Origin: Cannabis sativa
Taxonomy: Eukaryota > Streptophyta > Magnoliopsida > Rosales > Cannabaceae
DNA: 64,000 nt
Assembly (NCBI RefSeq): GCF_029168945.1
Contig: NC_083608.1
Span: 15,580,136 to 15,644,135 of the forward strand
Direction: 5' to 3'
Of the stretch, positions 1 to 11,148 are shown one piece after another (position 1 is the stretch's first letter; the number at the start of each line of letters is the position of its first letter). The position numbers and the translations under genes are program-made. The notes under the pieces were generated by a model. That model ran no database searches and was not told the origin of the DNA. It saw only the letters and a program-made list of their open reading frames with translations.

Positions 1-108
1 ATATAATCCATCACTGTTTTAGTTGACAAAGGAGGTAATATTTCTTTTTTCTATTTGTGATTCTTTTAGTAATTTCCAGTTTAATGTATGGAAGGACAAT
101 GATGGGAT
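1..108. other. left flank of Copia insertion
   Basis: Short AT-rich stretch with no ORF or repeat I recognise. Its last five bases, GGGAT (104-108), are the left copy of the target-site duplication of the Copia element. Confidence 0.6.
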
Positions 109-602
109 TGTTAGGATTTATAAAACACTCAAAGAAATATATAAATCACAGATCCAAACATATTCCTAAAAGTGCTTTAATATAGAAAACCCTAAATCAT
201 AAATCTATAAAGCCTTTGCTAAATTAAAGAAGAAGATGATAAAATATGAGCGGAAGCACTAACCTGAAGTCATTGTTGGAGATTGCAGAGAAGGTTTTGA
301 TCTTCCAAGAATACACTATTTTCTAGAGTATTTTCTCTGATGGGGAAGGAGAGAATACAGAACCCTAGTGTTTCTTGGGGACCACTACCTATTTATAGAG
401 TCATCTTAGAATAACTCTTGGGTATTTATAATTTGGCCCCTCAACAAATTATAAATTAACTTATGGTATCTACACATTAATTCCATGACACTTTAATACC
501 CTTTTGATACCCATAACATAATTGGTCACTTAATTTTGTATCACACTTTATAATAGCATATACATTATACATATGTGCCCACAAAGGATTTTTAATCCAA
601 CA
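109..602 (-). repeat. Copia 3' LTR
   Basis: 494 bp, starts TGTTAGGATT and ends AATCCAACA, an imperfect terminal inverted repeat. In element orientation this is the 3' LTR. It keeps an intact TATA box on the minus strand (CTATAAATAGG, about 388-398). Confidence 0.95.
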
Positions 603-613
603 ATCTCCCACTT
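603..613 (-). other. Copia polypurine tract
   Basis: On the minus strand the bases directly before the 3' LTR read AAGTGGGAGATT-like purines. This is the usual plant Copia plus-strand primer site. Confidence 0.85.
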
Positions 614-1003
614 GGGCAACATATGTTACCTGATAAATGTATAACCTTATGAGCTCAAAATTTGCTATTATGTAAAGGTATTCACAACAATCTCATCCAT
701 CAACTATACCCATATAGGATCAAAGCGATTTTCGTCATATCAATCATGACGAAACCCATCAATGGTCACATATACAAATATAGCCAAATGACATAGATCA
801 ATCATGGATGTGTAGCATGGAAATTACATGCAATGTGAACCGAACATGCCTATTTCCAACTGGTCCTCCTTAAACCAAAGTGAGGTCAAACTTAAACATA
901 ACAAAACAGAGTGAATAAACTGAAAACTTTATTTCTGATCAGAATATAACCAAATACATAAATGTCTTAAACAAACATAAAGCAAAGAGAATACAAACTC
1001 CCA
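614..1003 (-). other. Copia 3' untranslated region
   Basis: About 390 bp between the end of the RNase H reading frame and the polypurine tract. No ORF is seen. Confidence 0.7.
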
Positions 1004-1276
1004 CTAAATCATGATATCCTCAAGTAATACTACACCCATATGAGCAGTGTGCTCATGAAAGACCTTGGGTGGTAATCCTTTTGTGAGCGGATCCGCTATC
1101 ATGGAGTTTGTCCCAATATGCTCTATGGAAATCTGTCCACTCTGCACTCTTTCTTTCACAATTAGGAACTTTATGTCAATATGCTTTGACTTGGATGAGC
1201 TCCTATTGTTATTGGAATACAGCACTGCTGATTTATTGTCACAGAATATCTTAAGTGGTCTTTCAACATTCTCCAA
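1004..1276 (-). pseudogene. Copia RNase H C-terminal part
   Basis: About 90 residues with the typical end of Copia RNase H: DNKSAV, then KSKHIDIKFLIVKERV and a DPLTKGL motif. It continues, in a different frame, the RT-RNase H frame that stops at 1339. A single lost A in the short A-run near 1355 accounts for the shift, because the conserved residues resume at once in the next frame. The first codon of the open frame is TTG, so this is not an independent start. It is part of the broken polyprotein. Confidence 0.85.
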
Positions 1277-1338
1277 AATACGCAGCCTAGTGACAAAGTT
1301 TCTCAGCCATATTCCCTGATTTGATGCCTCATAACACG

Positions 1339-2601
1339 CTACGAATTCAAATTTGCCATAGTGGAAGAATCTACAAGTGTCTGTTTGACACTTTTCCAGG
1401 ATATAGCTCCTCCAGCTAACAAGAAAATGTAGCCTGATGTAGACCTTCTGCTATCTTGGCATCCAGCGAAATCAGAATCAGAATACCCTACGACCTCCAA
1501 ATGATCTGATTTCCTGTATGTGAGCATGTAATCTTTTGTTCTCTGAAGATACCTCATAACTCTCTTGGCTGCTATCCAATGGTCCATACCAGGGTTGCTT
1601 AAATATCTGCCTAATATCCCAACAATGTACGCAATATCTGGACGCGTACATACCTGAAGATACATTAGACTCCTTACAACTGATGCATAGGGAATCTTTT
1701 TCATTTCCTGAATTTCAAGGCTGCTTTTAGGGCATTGTCTAAGACTGAATTTGTCTCCTTTAGCAACAGGGGTATCACCTGGTCTACAATCTTGCATGCC
1801 AAACCTTTTGAGTACTTTATCGATATAGCCCTTTTGTGATAATCCAAGAATACCCCGAGAATGATCTCGACGTATTTGAATTCCTAATACAAAAGAGGCG
1901 TCACCAAGATCTTTCATCTCAAATTGCTTAGATAAAAATCTCTTGGTTTCGTGCAATAAGCCTATATCATTAGTAGCAAGCAATATGTCATCGACATATA
2001 GAACCAGAAATATGTATTTACTCCCACTGAACTTGTGATATACACAATCATCAATAATATTCATCTCAAAACCAAATGAGATAATTACTTGGTGAAACTT
2101 GTGATACCACTGACGAGAAGCTTGCTTGAGTCCATAGATGGATTTCTTTAATTTGCAAACCATATTCTTTGGGTCACCAACCACAAAGTTTTCTGGTTGC
2201 TCCATATAAATTGTCTCATCAATGTCGCCATTGAGAAACGCTGTTTTAACATCCATCTGATGTAACTCAAGGTCAAAATGAGCAACAAGTGCCAATATTA
2301 TCCTAAAAGAGTCTTTCGATGAAACCGGAGAGAAAGTCTCTGTATAATCAATGCCTTGTTTCTGAGTATAGCCTTTTGCTACAAGACGTGCCTTAAATCT
2401 CACCACATTACCATATTCATCCTTCTTGGTTTTAAGTATCCACTTACAACCAATTGGTTTTACACCTTCTGGTAATGGGACAACTTCCCAAACTTTATTG
2501 TCTTGCATAGACTTATTCTCTTCATCCATGGCATCAATCCACTTTTGAGAGTTAGAACTTTTCATGGCCTGATGCAAGTTGATTGGATCATCTTCCATCA
2601 T
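1339..2601 (-). pseudogene. Copia reverse transcriptase and RNase H
   Basis: 420-residue open frame. It opens with the Copia RT core (KWILKTKKDEYG at about 53-64, FKARLVAKGYTQ), then YGLKQASRQW, and has the intact catalytic YVDD at about 202-205. The RNase H domain follows with YSDSDFAGC and SGYIFLLAGGAISW. The product would copy element RNA into DNA in a cytoplasmic particle. It lacks its C-terminus because of the frameshift near 1355. It is out of frame with the gag-integrase part upstream. Confidence 0.92.
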
Positions 2602-2681
2602 TCCAATTTCATCCTCATGTTCTTGAAGAAATACAAAATAGTCATCTGAAATAGCATTTCTTCTCTCTCTTGTGGACCTCC

Positions 2682-5027
2682 TTAATGGCTCTTGTTCTTG
2701 AGGGTGTTGAATTTGTTCTTCTGGAACAATAGCCTCATTTTGATTTGGGAGTTGTTCAACATTATCTTGTTGAGGTTCGGATTCATTTCACGATCAATGA
2801 CAGGTGTGGAAGCCTGAACATTGTCTAAAATGATAGTAGGAACTGAGTTTGAATTCAATTCCTCCTCAAAAACAATGTCTCTAACCTTATTTCTCCCCCC
2901 AAATTCAACATCCTCAAAAAATGTTGCAGTTCCCGTCTCAAAAATATTTCTGACAGTGGGATCATAAAACTTATAGCCCCTAGATCGCTCAGAATAACCA
3001 ATAAAGTAGCTGCTAACTGTTTTGGAGTCCAATTTATTTTCATGTGGCCTATAAGGCCTTGCCTCAGCTGGACATCCCCAAATGTGAAAATGCTTTAGAC
3101 TAGGCTTTCGACCTGTCCAAAGCTCATAAGGTGTTTTTGCAAGTGCTTTACTTGGAACTCTATTCAGAATGTAAGCTGCTGTCTTTAATGCTTCTCCCCA
3201 GAGGGACTCAGGTAAGGTAGAATGAGCGATCATGCTCCTTACCATATCCTTAAGAGTCCTATTTCGTCTCTCAGCAACACCATTCATGCTAGGTGATCCT
3301 GGCATGGTGTACTGTGGGACAATACCACATTCCTCTAGGAATTTAGCAAATGGTCCTGGACGTTGTTCACCTGAGCCATCATATCTACCGTAGTACTCAC
3401 CACCACGATCAGATTTGACGTTCTTAATCCTTTTGTTGAGTTGATTCTCAACTTCAGCTTTGTAAGCTTTGAACACGTCCACAGACTGAGATTTTTCATG
3501 AATGAGATATAGGTACCCATAACGTGAGTAATCGTCTATGAATGATATAAAATATTGTTGACCATTCCAAGATGCCGTAGGGAATGGCCCACAAATATCT
3601 GTGTGAATCAATTCTAAGACTTCTGAAGCTCTATTGGCACCTAATCTCTTAGTTTTGGTCTGTTTTCCCTTGATACAATCTACACAGACATTGAAATCTG
3701 TGAAGTCAAGAGACTCTAAAATGTCATCAGACACAAGACGCTCAATTCTACCTCTTGAGATATGACCTAAGCGTTTATGCCATAATGACGCTGAATTTTC
3801 TTTATTTAATTTGCGTTTAGTACCTCGTGATTCCACATGCAAGGTTTCATTATAGGATGCAATTGTTTCTAACAAATAAAGATTGTCATAAGTATTCAAA
3901 TAACCAGTTCCAATAATATTTGAATTTAAAGACAAAGTAAACTGATTGTTTCCAAATGAACAACAATATCCAAATTTGTCCAACAAAGAAACAGAAACTA
4001 AATTCCGCCTAAAAGACGGCACAACAAAAGTGTCTTTCAAATCCAAATAAGAACCAGTTCCTAATAACAATCTGAAATGCCCAATTGCTTCCACTTCCAC
4101 CGATTGACCATCGCCCACAAAGATGTATCTTTCACCATCACTTGGCTTTCGGTAGCTCAGGCAACCCTGCATAGAAACACTTATGTGAGTAGTAGCACCA
4201 GAATCTATCCACCAAGTGTTTCTAGGTACTGAAACTAAATTAACCTCAGAACAGACCAAAGCAAGATTAATACCTTTCTTTACACGCCATGCGTGATATT
4301 TGGCACAATCTTTCTTCACATGTCCAGGTTGGTCACAAAAGAAACAACCCTTAGAATCCTGTTGTTGTTTCTTTTGAACTGGACCCTTAGCAGCTTCATT
4401 CTCAAATTTCCTTTTCTTGCCCTTATCCTTAGGAGTAGTGGCCAAATGAGCACTTTCGGTTTTGTCCTTTTTCAACCTTTCTTCCTCTTGCACACAATGA
4501 GAAATAAGCTCGTTGAGAGTCCATTTCTCCTTTTGACAGTTGTAACTAATTTTAAATTGGTTAAACTGTGGAGGAAGCGTTAACAAAACCATGAGTACAA
4601 GTACATCATCTGAAAGCTCAATCTTAAGTGTCCTTAATCTTGAGACAATATGATGCATTTCCATAATGTACTCCCTTACATTTCCTTGACCCTTATACTT
4701 CATGTTCATTAAAGAACCAAGAAGTGTTGTCATTTCAACCTTATCGTTTTTAACAAAACGTTCCTCAATTTGTTCAAGGAAATTCTTAGCCATAATAACC
4801 CCTTCGGATTCTGTGCCCCAAAAGGCTTCTGGAATGCTGTGTTTCATAATCATTAGACTCATGCGATTTGAACGATCCCACCTCTCAAATTCCCTTTTAT
4901 CATCATGGGAACTTTCCTTAGTGAGAGGTGCAGGTTGTTCATTCCTTAGTGCATGGTCCAAATCCATACATCCCAGAACTATAAGTAGGTTCCTTTTCCA
5001 ATCTTTGAAATCGGTCCCATTAAGCAT
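2682..5027 (-). pseudogene. Copia gag, protease and integrase
   Basis: 781-residue frame starting at a real ATG. Gag occupies about 1-215. A CCHC zinc knuckle ([14 protein letters not shown]) lies at about 228-241. The protease active site DSG is at about 275-277. The integrase zinc-binding part has HKRLGH at about 417-422 with Cys 448 and 451, and the catalytic core has HTDICGPF near 475 and DRGGEY near 540. The tail after about residue 745 is out-of-frame: a 1-base deletion near 2783 shifts the hinge between integrase and RT. Without it the element would encode one polyprotein, as Copia elements do. Confidence 0.93.
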
Positions 5028-6061
5028 AGGAATAGAATTAATGTTAGCAGATATTGAAGCAGCAGAAGATGAACTAGCTAAATATAGAACAAATAAAACA
5101 AGCTCACATTAATATGCATAATTAAACAATAAATTCAAAATTTGGTTAATCCCATCTCAAGATACCAAACACACATTAATATCAAGTCTTTGGACAGTAA
5201 TATTAACTGTAAGCGGTACTCTTGGTGTAGCAATCAAATATTGACAATAAAACTGTGTCAAACAATAGATTAATCTTTGGACTAACGTATTATTTCACAC
5301 AAAATACCTTATAATTGTCACACATTTATCGCCACAGGTATGTTTGAAATCTAGCAAAATATTCACTTACCTTTGGGCTAGTCAATATAAGCATCAATTA
5401 CAAACACACAACCAACCTAATATTTAAATAAATTAATCTACACAAAAGAGGTCACTTTGGCGACGTATTGTTTTAATTAATTTATTCAAAATATTAGTCC
5501 TAAACTAACACCAAAATTTGAATTAAATTGTTTGCACCAAAATATATATTTACCAAATTATACTGTAATATATATATATTAATGTGTACTAAAACATATT
5601 ATATAACTTTAATAAAACTATATATATATGCAGTCAATCGTAAAAACCGATGCATCCATTATACAAGAAAAAGAAAAACTGTACTACATATATATATAAA
5701 ATCTTTTATCTGAAGCCAGAAATACATACCCAAATTCTCAAAACAATATATATATATAATCAAAATATTAACCATTCAATCGTAAACAGTACGACTATTT
5801 GAAAAATAAACATATTATATATATATATATATATATAAAAATTCAAACCAGTTCACACAATTCCAGCCGTACAATTATATATATAATATGATTCAATGAT
5901 GGCCGAAGCCGCATAAAACATAGCAGTCGACAATCAACAAAAATTATATATATTTATATACTGGAACTTTGAAATAAAACAGTAAAGAAAATAAAACCCT
6001 AATTTTCAAAATCCCAAAATTTCATAAACAAAATCATCAGATTTTCAATTAATTCAACAAA
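5028..6061 (-). other. Copia 5' leader
   Basis: About 1 kb between primer site and gag, very AT-rich, with several short TATATA tracts. The longest pure AT repeat is at about 5815-5837. No convincing ORF. The bases just upstream of the gag ATG stay open in frame (Ser/Ala-rich) but contain no earlier ATG. Confidence 0.7.
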
Positions 6062-6077
6062 GGTGGCTCTGGTACCA
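6062..6077 (-). other. Copia primer binding site, tRNA-iMet
   Basis: Minus strand reads TGGTACCAGAGCCACC two bases inside the 5' LTR. It matches the plant TGGTATCAGAGC primer site apart from one base. Confidence 0.9.
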
Positions 6078-6079
6078 CT

Positions 6080-6576
6080 TGCTAGGATTTATAAAACACT
6101 CAAAGAAATATATAAATCACAGATCCAAACATATTCCTAAAAGTGCTTTAATATAGAAAACCCTAAATCATAAATCTATAAAGCCTTTGCTAAATTAAAG
6201 AAGAAGAAGATGATAAAATATGAGCGGAAGCACTAACCTGAAGCCATTGTTGGAGATTGCAGAGAAGGTTTTGATCTTCCAAGAATACACTATTTTCTAG
6301 AGTATTTTCTCTGATGGGGAAGGAGAGAATACAGAACCCTAGTGTTTCTTGGGGACCACTACCTATTTAAAGAGTCATCTTAGAATAACTCTTGGGTATT
6401 TATAATTTGGCCCCTCAACAAATTATAAATTAACTTATGGTATCTACACATTAATTCCATGACACTTTAATACCCTTTTGATACCCATAACATAATTGGT
6501 CACTTAATTTTGTATCACACTTTATAATAGCATATACATTATACATATGTGCCCACAAAGGATTTTTAATCCAACA
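6080..6576 (-). repeat. Copia 5' LTR
   Basis: 497 bp and nearly identical to 109-602. In element orientation this is the 5' LTR that drives transcription. Its TATA box is altered (minus strand CTTTAAATAGG at about 6363-6373, against CTATAAATAGG in the other LTR). Confidence 0.95.
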
Positions 6577-7790
6577 GGGATTCGCTAAATAGATTTAATG
6601 TAGGGTTTTTTTCTATTATACCTTTATTACATCTAAACTTTACTTTTTTATCTCCAGGTACAAAAATAAACAAAAATAGAAAAGTAAACTTTCTTTTTTT
6701 CAAAAATACGGTCTCTACATGAGACTTTCCCAAAATAGTTTCTCCCAAAAGTTTTAGATCTTAAATCAACATGAACATGAATCACCTCCAAAAAATCCTA
6801 GATCTTCTCCATAATCGACGTATTCTCCAAACAACACCACTAAAGATGTAGAAGTTTTTGTCGAACACCATGAACACCGGCGGAAAGCTTTTTGTCGATC
6901 ACCATTAACGCCGGTAAGAAATTTTGATTCGATATTTAGTTATGGCAGCGCGACCAACGATCAGAGATCTCTATGAGAAGCCAACGAAAAAAGATCAACA
7001 ACTGAGAGGAGATGCCCATGAACATTTATCCAAAAAAATTGGGTCTTTCTTTACTTTCTTTTTTCTTTTTAGAAAAATAATAAATCTGATATTATTAATT
7101 GTGTTTACTTTAATTGTTTTCTAATCTATTATTATTAACGTTATTGAGTTGATTCACATATATTAGTTGTTTTTGTTAATATATTGTTATTGTTTTTCGG
7201 TGTTTTTCGGTGTTTTTAGGTAGTATAATGAGAATATTGAGTTTGTGTTAAAATTTCAAAATAAAATTATGTTGTTTTAGCGTTGTTTTTATGTTTTCTT
7301 TTTGTTGTTGTCCATGATCGTGAAATAACAAATGTATAAATAACACAATAATAATAATAAAATAATGACGAATATAACTTTATTATTTAGAACAATAAAT
7401 AATGAAATAAAGAAATAATTAATTTTAATAGTATGATCAACTTTTCTTAAATTTTCAACGAAAAATTAAAAACAACTCGGAAGAATTTGACAAATAAACA
7501 TACAAGGTACCAATATTTTAAATATTTTTTTCGTAATCAGGTTGTAATTTAGTATTTCTGAACTATTTCAAAGCAAATTCATACTGAAAATTAGTTGATC
7601 TGAATAAATTGGTGCAAATAATTTAAATTTGAAAAAAAAAATAGTGATTCATTTAAGGTCATTTACTGATTACTGTCATATAATAGTTGTTTATAAGTTG
7701 TTCTCATGTATTAAACTGGTTGCTTAACAATATAGAAAAATTAATACACTAGTTTCAGGCATGAAACCTTTGTAAATTTTAGTACAGAGC
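6577..7790. other. gene-poor AT-rich DNA
   Basis: No supported gene. The short ORF around 6924-7124 shows no family features and begins at a non-ATG codon. Long T and A tracts are frequent. Confidence 0.6.
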
Positions 7791-8201
7791 AATGATTATT
7801 GGGATGACAACAACCACTATGTTGATTACGAATTAAGTGGAGAATTAATATTAAGAGATTGCACTTTTGCTAAACTAGTGCATATAATGATGGAGAAACT
7901 AAAATGAAACCATAAAACAACTCAAATACAACTGAAATACCAACTGAAGGAAGGCTGCCAACCACTCCAAATCAAGGATGACAAAAGTCTGTTGTTTTAC
8001 ATAAAGTTATTAACCAATGAAACTGATTTCACACAGTATTCGTTGTGTGTGAACACATTCAACAACACAGAAACACAATCCTTTTTGGCAACTACCCAAA
8101 CAATGGTGTGCAACAATGTGATAATGACAAAAAGTGACAATCACTCAGTACACTCAGATGTGCAAGAGCCCGACAACAACACAACAACAACAACTAAATA
8201 A
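7791..8201 (+). pseudogene. Mutator-like transposase N-terminal relic
   Basis: Two frames carry the N-terminal part typical of plant Mutator-like transposases. The first, 7791-7907, reads DDNNHYVDYELSGEL and stops. The second, about 7930-8201, reads KYQLKEGCQPLQIKDDKSLL, then FYIKLL and a QYSLCVN stretch, followed by a Thr/Asn-rich tail. No catalytic MULE domain follows here. A partial second copy lies at 8296-8500. It may belong to a different copy from the pseudogene at 12727-14514. Family call by recognition of the YVDY...GC-P-I-DD-S--FY pattern. Confidence 0.6.
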
Positions 8202-8222
8202 CTTTTATCTGCTCCAAGGAGG
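7955..8222 (+). repeat. direct duplication, copy 1
   Basis: Holds GATGACAAAAGTCTGTTG, then AACAATGTGATAATGACAAA and an ACAACAACA-rich end followed by ACTTTTATCTG. The same order recurs at 8296-8500 with about 60 bp missing from its middle. Confidence 0.8.
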
Positions 8223-8295
8223 GAATCAGTTTCAAAAAAATTATTTTAACATGAACATATTTTATTTACCATACTTCAAAATCTTAGTTGCTTCT

Positions 8296-8500
8296 TAGGC
8301 AACCACTCTAAATTAAAGATGACAAAAGTCTGTTGTTTTATACAATCTTTTTTGGAAGCTACCCAAACAATGGAGTGCAACAATGTGATAATGACAAAAA
8401 GTGACAATCACCAGTATACTCACAGTGCAGCAACCTAACAACAACACAACAACAACAATTAAAAAACTTTTATCTGGTTTAAGGGGGGATTTGTTTTAAA
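8296..8500 (+). repeat. direct duplication, copy 2
   Basis: Second, shorter copy of 7955-8222. It lacks the segment that encodes FYIKLL...CVN in copy 1. Confidence 0.8.
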
Positions 8501-8929
8501 AGATGTTATTTTGGTTGATACTATGACTTTGACAGCAGAAACAACCATAAAGCAACAAGAAAATAATCAAAAGCAAATCCCCGAAGATGTTGAATATTGA
8601 AAAATCTATAATTATTTGTTCATCAATTGATATTGTAACTAAATATTGTTAATAGCTAAAAAAAACTACTAACAATTATTATCTTTTTTCTCTAAAAAAG
8701 AAGACAAACATAATTATATAAATACTTAATGTATAAATTAAAAATACAATAATAATTGTTTTTCACGGTACTAAAATATATAAACAACTTAAATAAAATT
8801 ATAATGTTCAATATCACGTGCAAGATATATGTAAAATTAACAACAAAGCAATGTTTCTTAAAAAATATTACTCTTCAATGCATAACAAAATCCATGCACA
8901 ATAGCTTGAACCTTCTTGGAAGATTGAAA
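8501..8929. other. AT-rich spacer
   Basis: No gene or element boundary recognised. Confidence 0.5.
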
Positions 8930-9410
8930 CATTTTCGTGTACACTTTCAATGTATGTAACTCACTTCATTCTATCAAAGGAATAGAAATAGATGACAAGC
9001 CTATTCTGATCAACATTTAAGTACATCATCACTGGAAGTCAAGTTTCTTGCATTCAACTGCAGTAGCAAAAACAACAAGATAAAAAATGAATGTATTTAC
9101 AAAATAACATATAAACATCTTATAAACAACGCTAAAACAACTCTATCATTGAACGCATTTACAAAATAACATATAAACAACTTATAAACAACGTGAACAC
9201 AACACTATATCAAAAAAACATTAAAAATCTATAAATAAAAATTGACTAATTCATAAAACTAAAATGAACAAAAAAACAAAAGAATAGCAATATGAAAAGT
9301 TCAGCTTAAAGAAGAAGAAAAAATATAATTGAATATGTTCTCTTTCTTTATGTTAGTGAAAACTTAGTTCTTTTGGACATTTCACCAAACACATGGCATG
9401 GGTGTTTTTA
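8930..9410 (+). repeat. diverged tandem repeat, unit 1
   Basis: Contains in order AAAGGAATAGA, CAAGCCTATTCTGATCAAC, CAGTAGCAAAA, ATAAACAACTTATAAACAAC and TTTCACCAAACACATGG. The same landmarks recur about 480-500 bp later. Confidence 0.6.
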
Positions 9411-9429
9411 CACACGCACACACACAACT

Positions 9430-9815
9430 ATAGAGCATTTTCCTTGAACACTCTCAATGTGTTCAACTTACACACGAAAGGAATAGAGATTGTCACAAAG
9501 CCTATCCTAATCAACTTGGAAGTACTTCAACACTAGGAACTAAGGTTTTTCCTTTTTACTGTAGTAGCAAAACAATACGTATAAACAACTTATAAACAAC
9601 GCATAAACAACTCTGTATCAAATTTATTGATAAATTGACTAATTCATAAAATCAGAAAGAACATAAATAACATTAGAATAACAATATAAAAATCTCAGTT
9701 TGAAGAGGAATAAAAATTACAATAGCACAATTAAAGATACCCTCTTTTTTTAGGCTAGTGATTAAGAATAACTATGTTAGGCATTTCATCAAACACATGG
9801 AAGGTATGCCCTTAT
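9430..9815 (+). repeat. diverged tandem repeat, unit 2
   Basis: Second unit with the same landmark order (AAAGGAATAGA, AAAGCCTATCCTAATCAAC, TAGTAGCAAAAC, ATAAACAACTTATAAACAAC, TTTCATCAAACACATGG), clearly diverged. A short third trace (TTCAGCTTAAAGAAGAAGAA) follows at about 9835. Confidence 0.6.
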
Positions 9816-10009
9816 ATACACATTAACAAAATATTCAGCTTAAAGAAGAAGAAGAAATTTACAAAATTTGAGGGCAAATGAGTAGAATCAATAATAAACA
9901 ATCACACTACAACAATATTTTTATTAAACTTTCAAATCTAAACTTTTATTAATGTAATTTGAAAAGGAAAAAAAAAAGAAGAAGAATAAGAAAAGAACAA
10001 CTTACAAAT

Positions 10010-10193
10010 CGAAGCTTCAAAAAATATTAATAGCACTAAAATTTAATCAAATAGAAGTAAAAGTTTAATTTTAACGTACTTAACTCCACTCTCTGTGGGA
10101 TCGATCTCACTCCTAGTGAGTCTACTACTTGAAACGATACGTACACTTGCGTGTGCTAAATATCGCAACAAGTTTTTGGCGCCGTTGCCGGGG
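10010..10193 (+). mobile_element. relic of Athila/Tat-type Gypsy LTR end plus primer site
   Basis: The stretch ACTTGAAACGATACGTACAC followed by an LTR-like end ATCGCAACA (to 10170) is typical of the 3' end of plant Athila/Tat LTRs. Seven bases later TGGCGCCGTTGCCGGGG (10177-10193) matches the primer site for tRNA-Asp used by that group. No partner LTR or coding sequence was seen nearby, so this is a fragment. Confidence 0.7.
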
Positions 10194-11148
10194 AGTGATA
10201 GTTAATATTATTAAAAATTAAATTTTTTTCTAATTTGGTTTTTCTTTTTAGTTTTAGTATTAATTTTGTTGTTTCAAATTTTTATCTTGATGGCTTGATC
10301 AAGAGGGAAATAAATCTGAAAAAAGTCTCTCTTTCTCCCTAGACCACAACATAGAAGGTTGAGTAGATGTTTTGCTTGACATCGAGGGCTGGGACAAGAG
10401 AGCTGGAGACGATCGAGAGAGGTTGGATGTGAGATGGAAATGGTGGAGATGGTTGCCTTTTGAAGTGGATCTGTGTGAATAGGAGGAAGAAGGAAAAATA
10501 GTATAAATTGTATAATTGTAAATATCAAAACTTTGTAAATAGTATTAAAGAAAAAACCCCAAAGTAAAAAAGTAAAAAAAAAAGATAGGACAAACATAAA
10601 TGTTTAATGTTGGAAAAAAAAAAACCACTTAGTGTAAATTTCTCTTTAATGTATAACACAATTGGACCATGGCAAAGCTAAGTATTATTTTCAATGCATG
10701 CACACCGTTTATTCATTTGTGGGCTTATAAGAATCAGTGAAAATTTGGTTGAAACAAAAACTTAGTTAAAGGCTTGGCTATTGGAATTAGTGGCATTAGA
10801 AAATGCATAATAACTATTGTTCATAGTCAATAATAAATAGTGGAGGACAAAAAAATTTTTGGGATGGTATTGAAAATTTAACAAACATAAATAAGAGAAG
10901 AGCAGTGAGAAAAACAAAACAAAAGATAATGATTAAAGAAAAAGAAAGGAGAGAGAAAAATATATTATTTTATTAATTTATTAAATTATTATTTATGTCT
11001 AATAAATAATCTAGTGTACTCTAAATATTTATTATTTTATACACTCATTTATTTACAATCGTTAGATCTATTATTAATGGTTATAAAAATGTTCCTACCA
11101 TAGAGACAAAATAGTAGTTCTTACTATAGACATATCCTATAAATATAA
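10194..11148. other. gene-poor AT-rich DNA
   Basis: An open frame at 10274-10597 (minus) has no recognisable domain and looks like chance. Confidence 0.5.

Larger units (their letters stand above)
109..6576 (-). mobile_element. full-length Ty1/Copia LTR retrotransposon, Tork/TNT1-like
   Basis: Complete element of about 6.5 kb on the minus strand. Both LTRs run TG...CA. A perfect 5-bp duplication GGGAT flanks it (104-108 and 6577-6581). The primer site matches initiator tRNA-Met and a polypurine tract abuts the 3' LTR. Coding order is gag, protease, integrase, RT, RNase H, which defines Copia. The LTRs differ by three substitutions and one 3-bp indel over about 495 bp, so insertion was recent. 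The polyprotein is nevertheless broken by two 1-base deletions, near 2783 and 1355. Tork/TNT1 affiliation is inferred from the gag and RT style, not from a phylogeny. Confidence 0.95.

Noticed and set aside
1065..5112. plus-strand ORFs at 1065, 4293 and 4702
   Set aside because: They are mirror frames of the Copia polyprotein and have no features of their own.
10274..10597. 107-codon minus ORF with hydrophobic start
   Set aside because: Composition-driven: runs of T give Phe/Leu; no family, no promoter.
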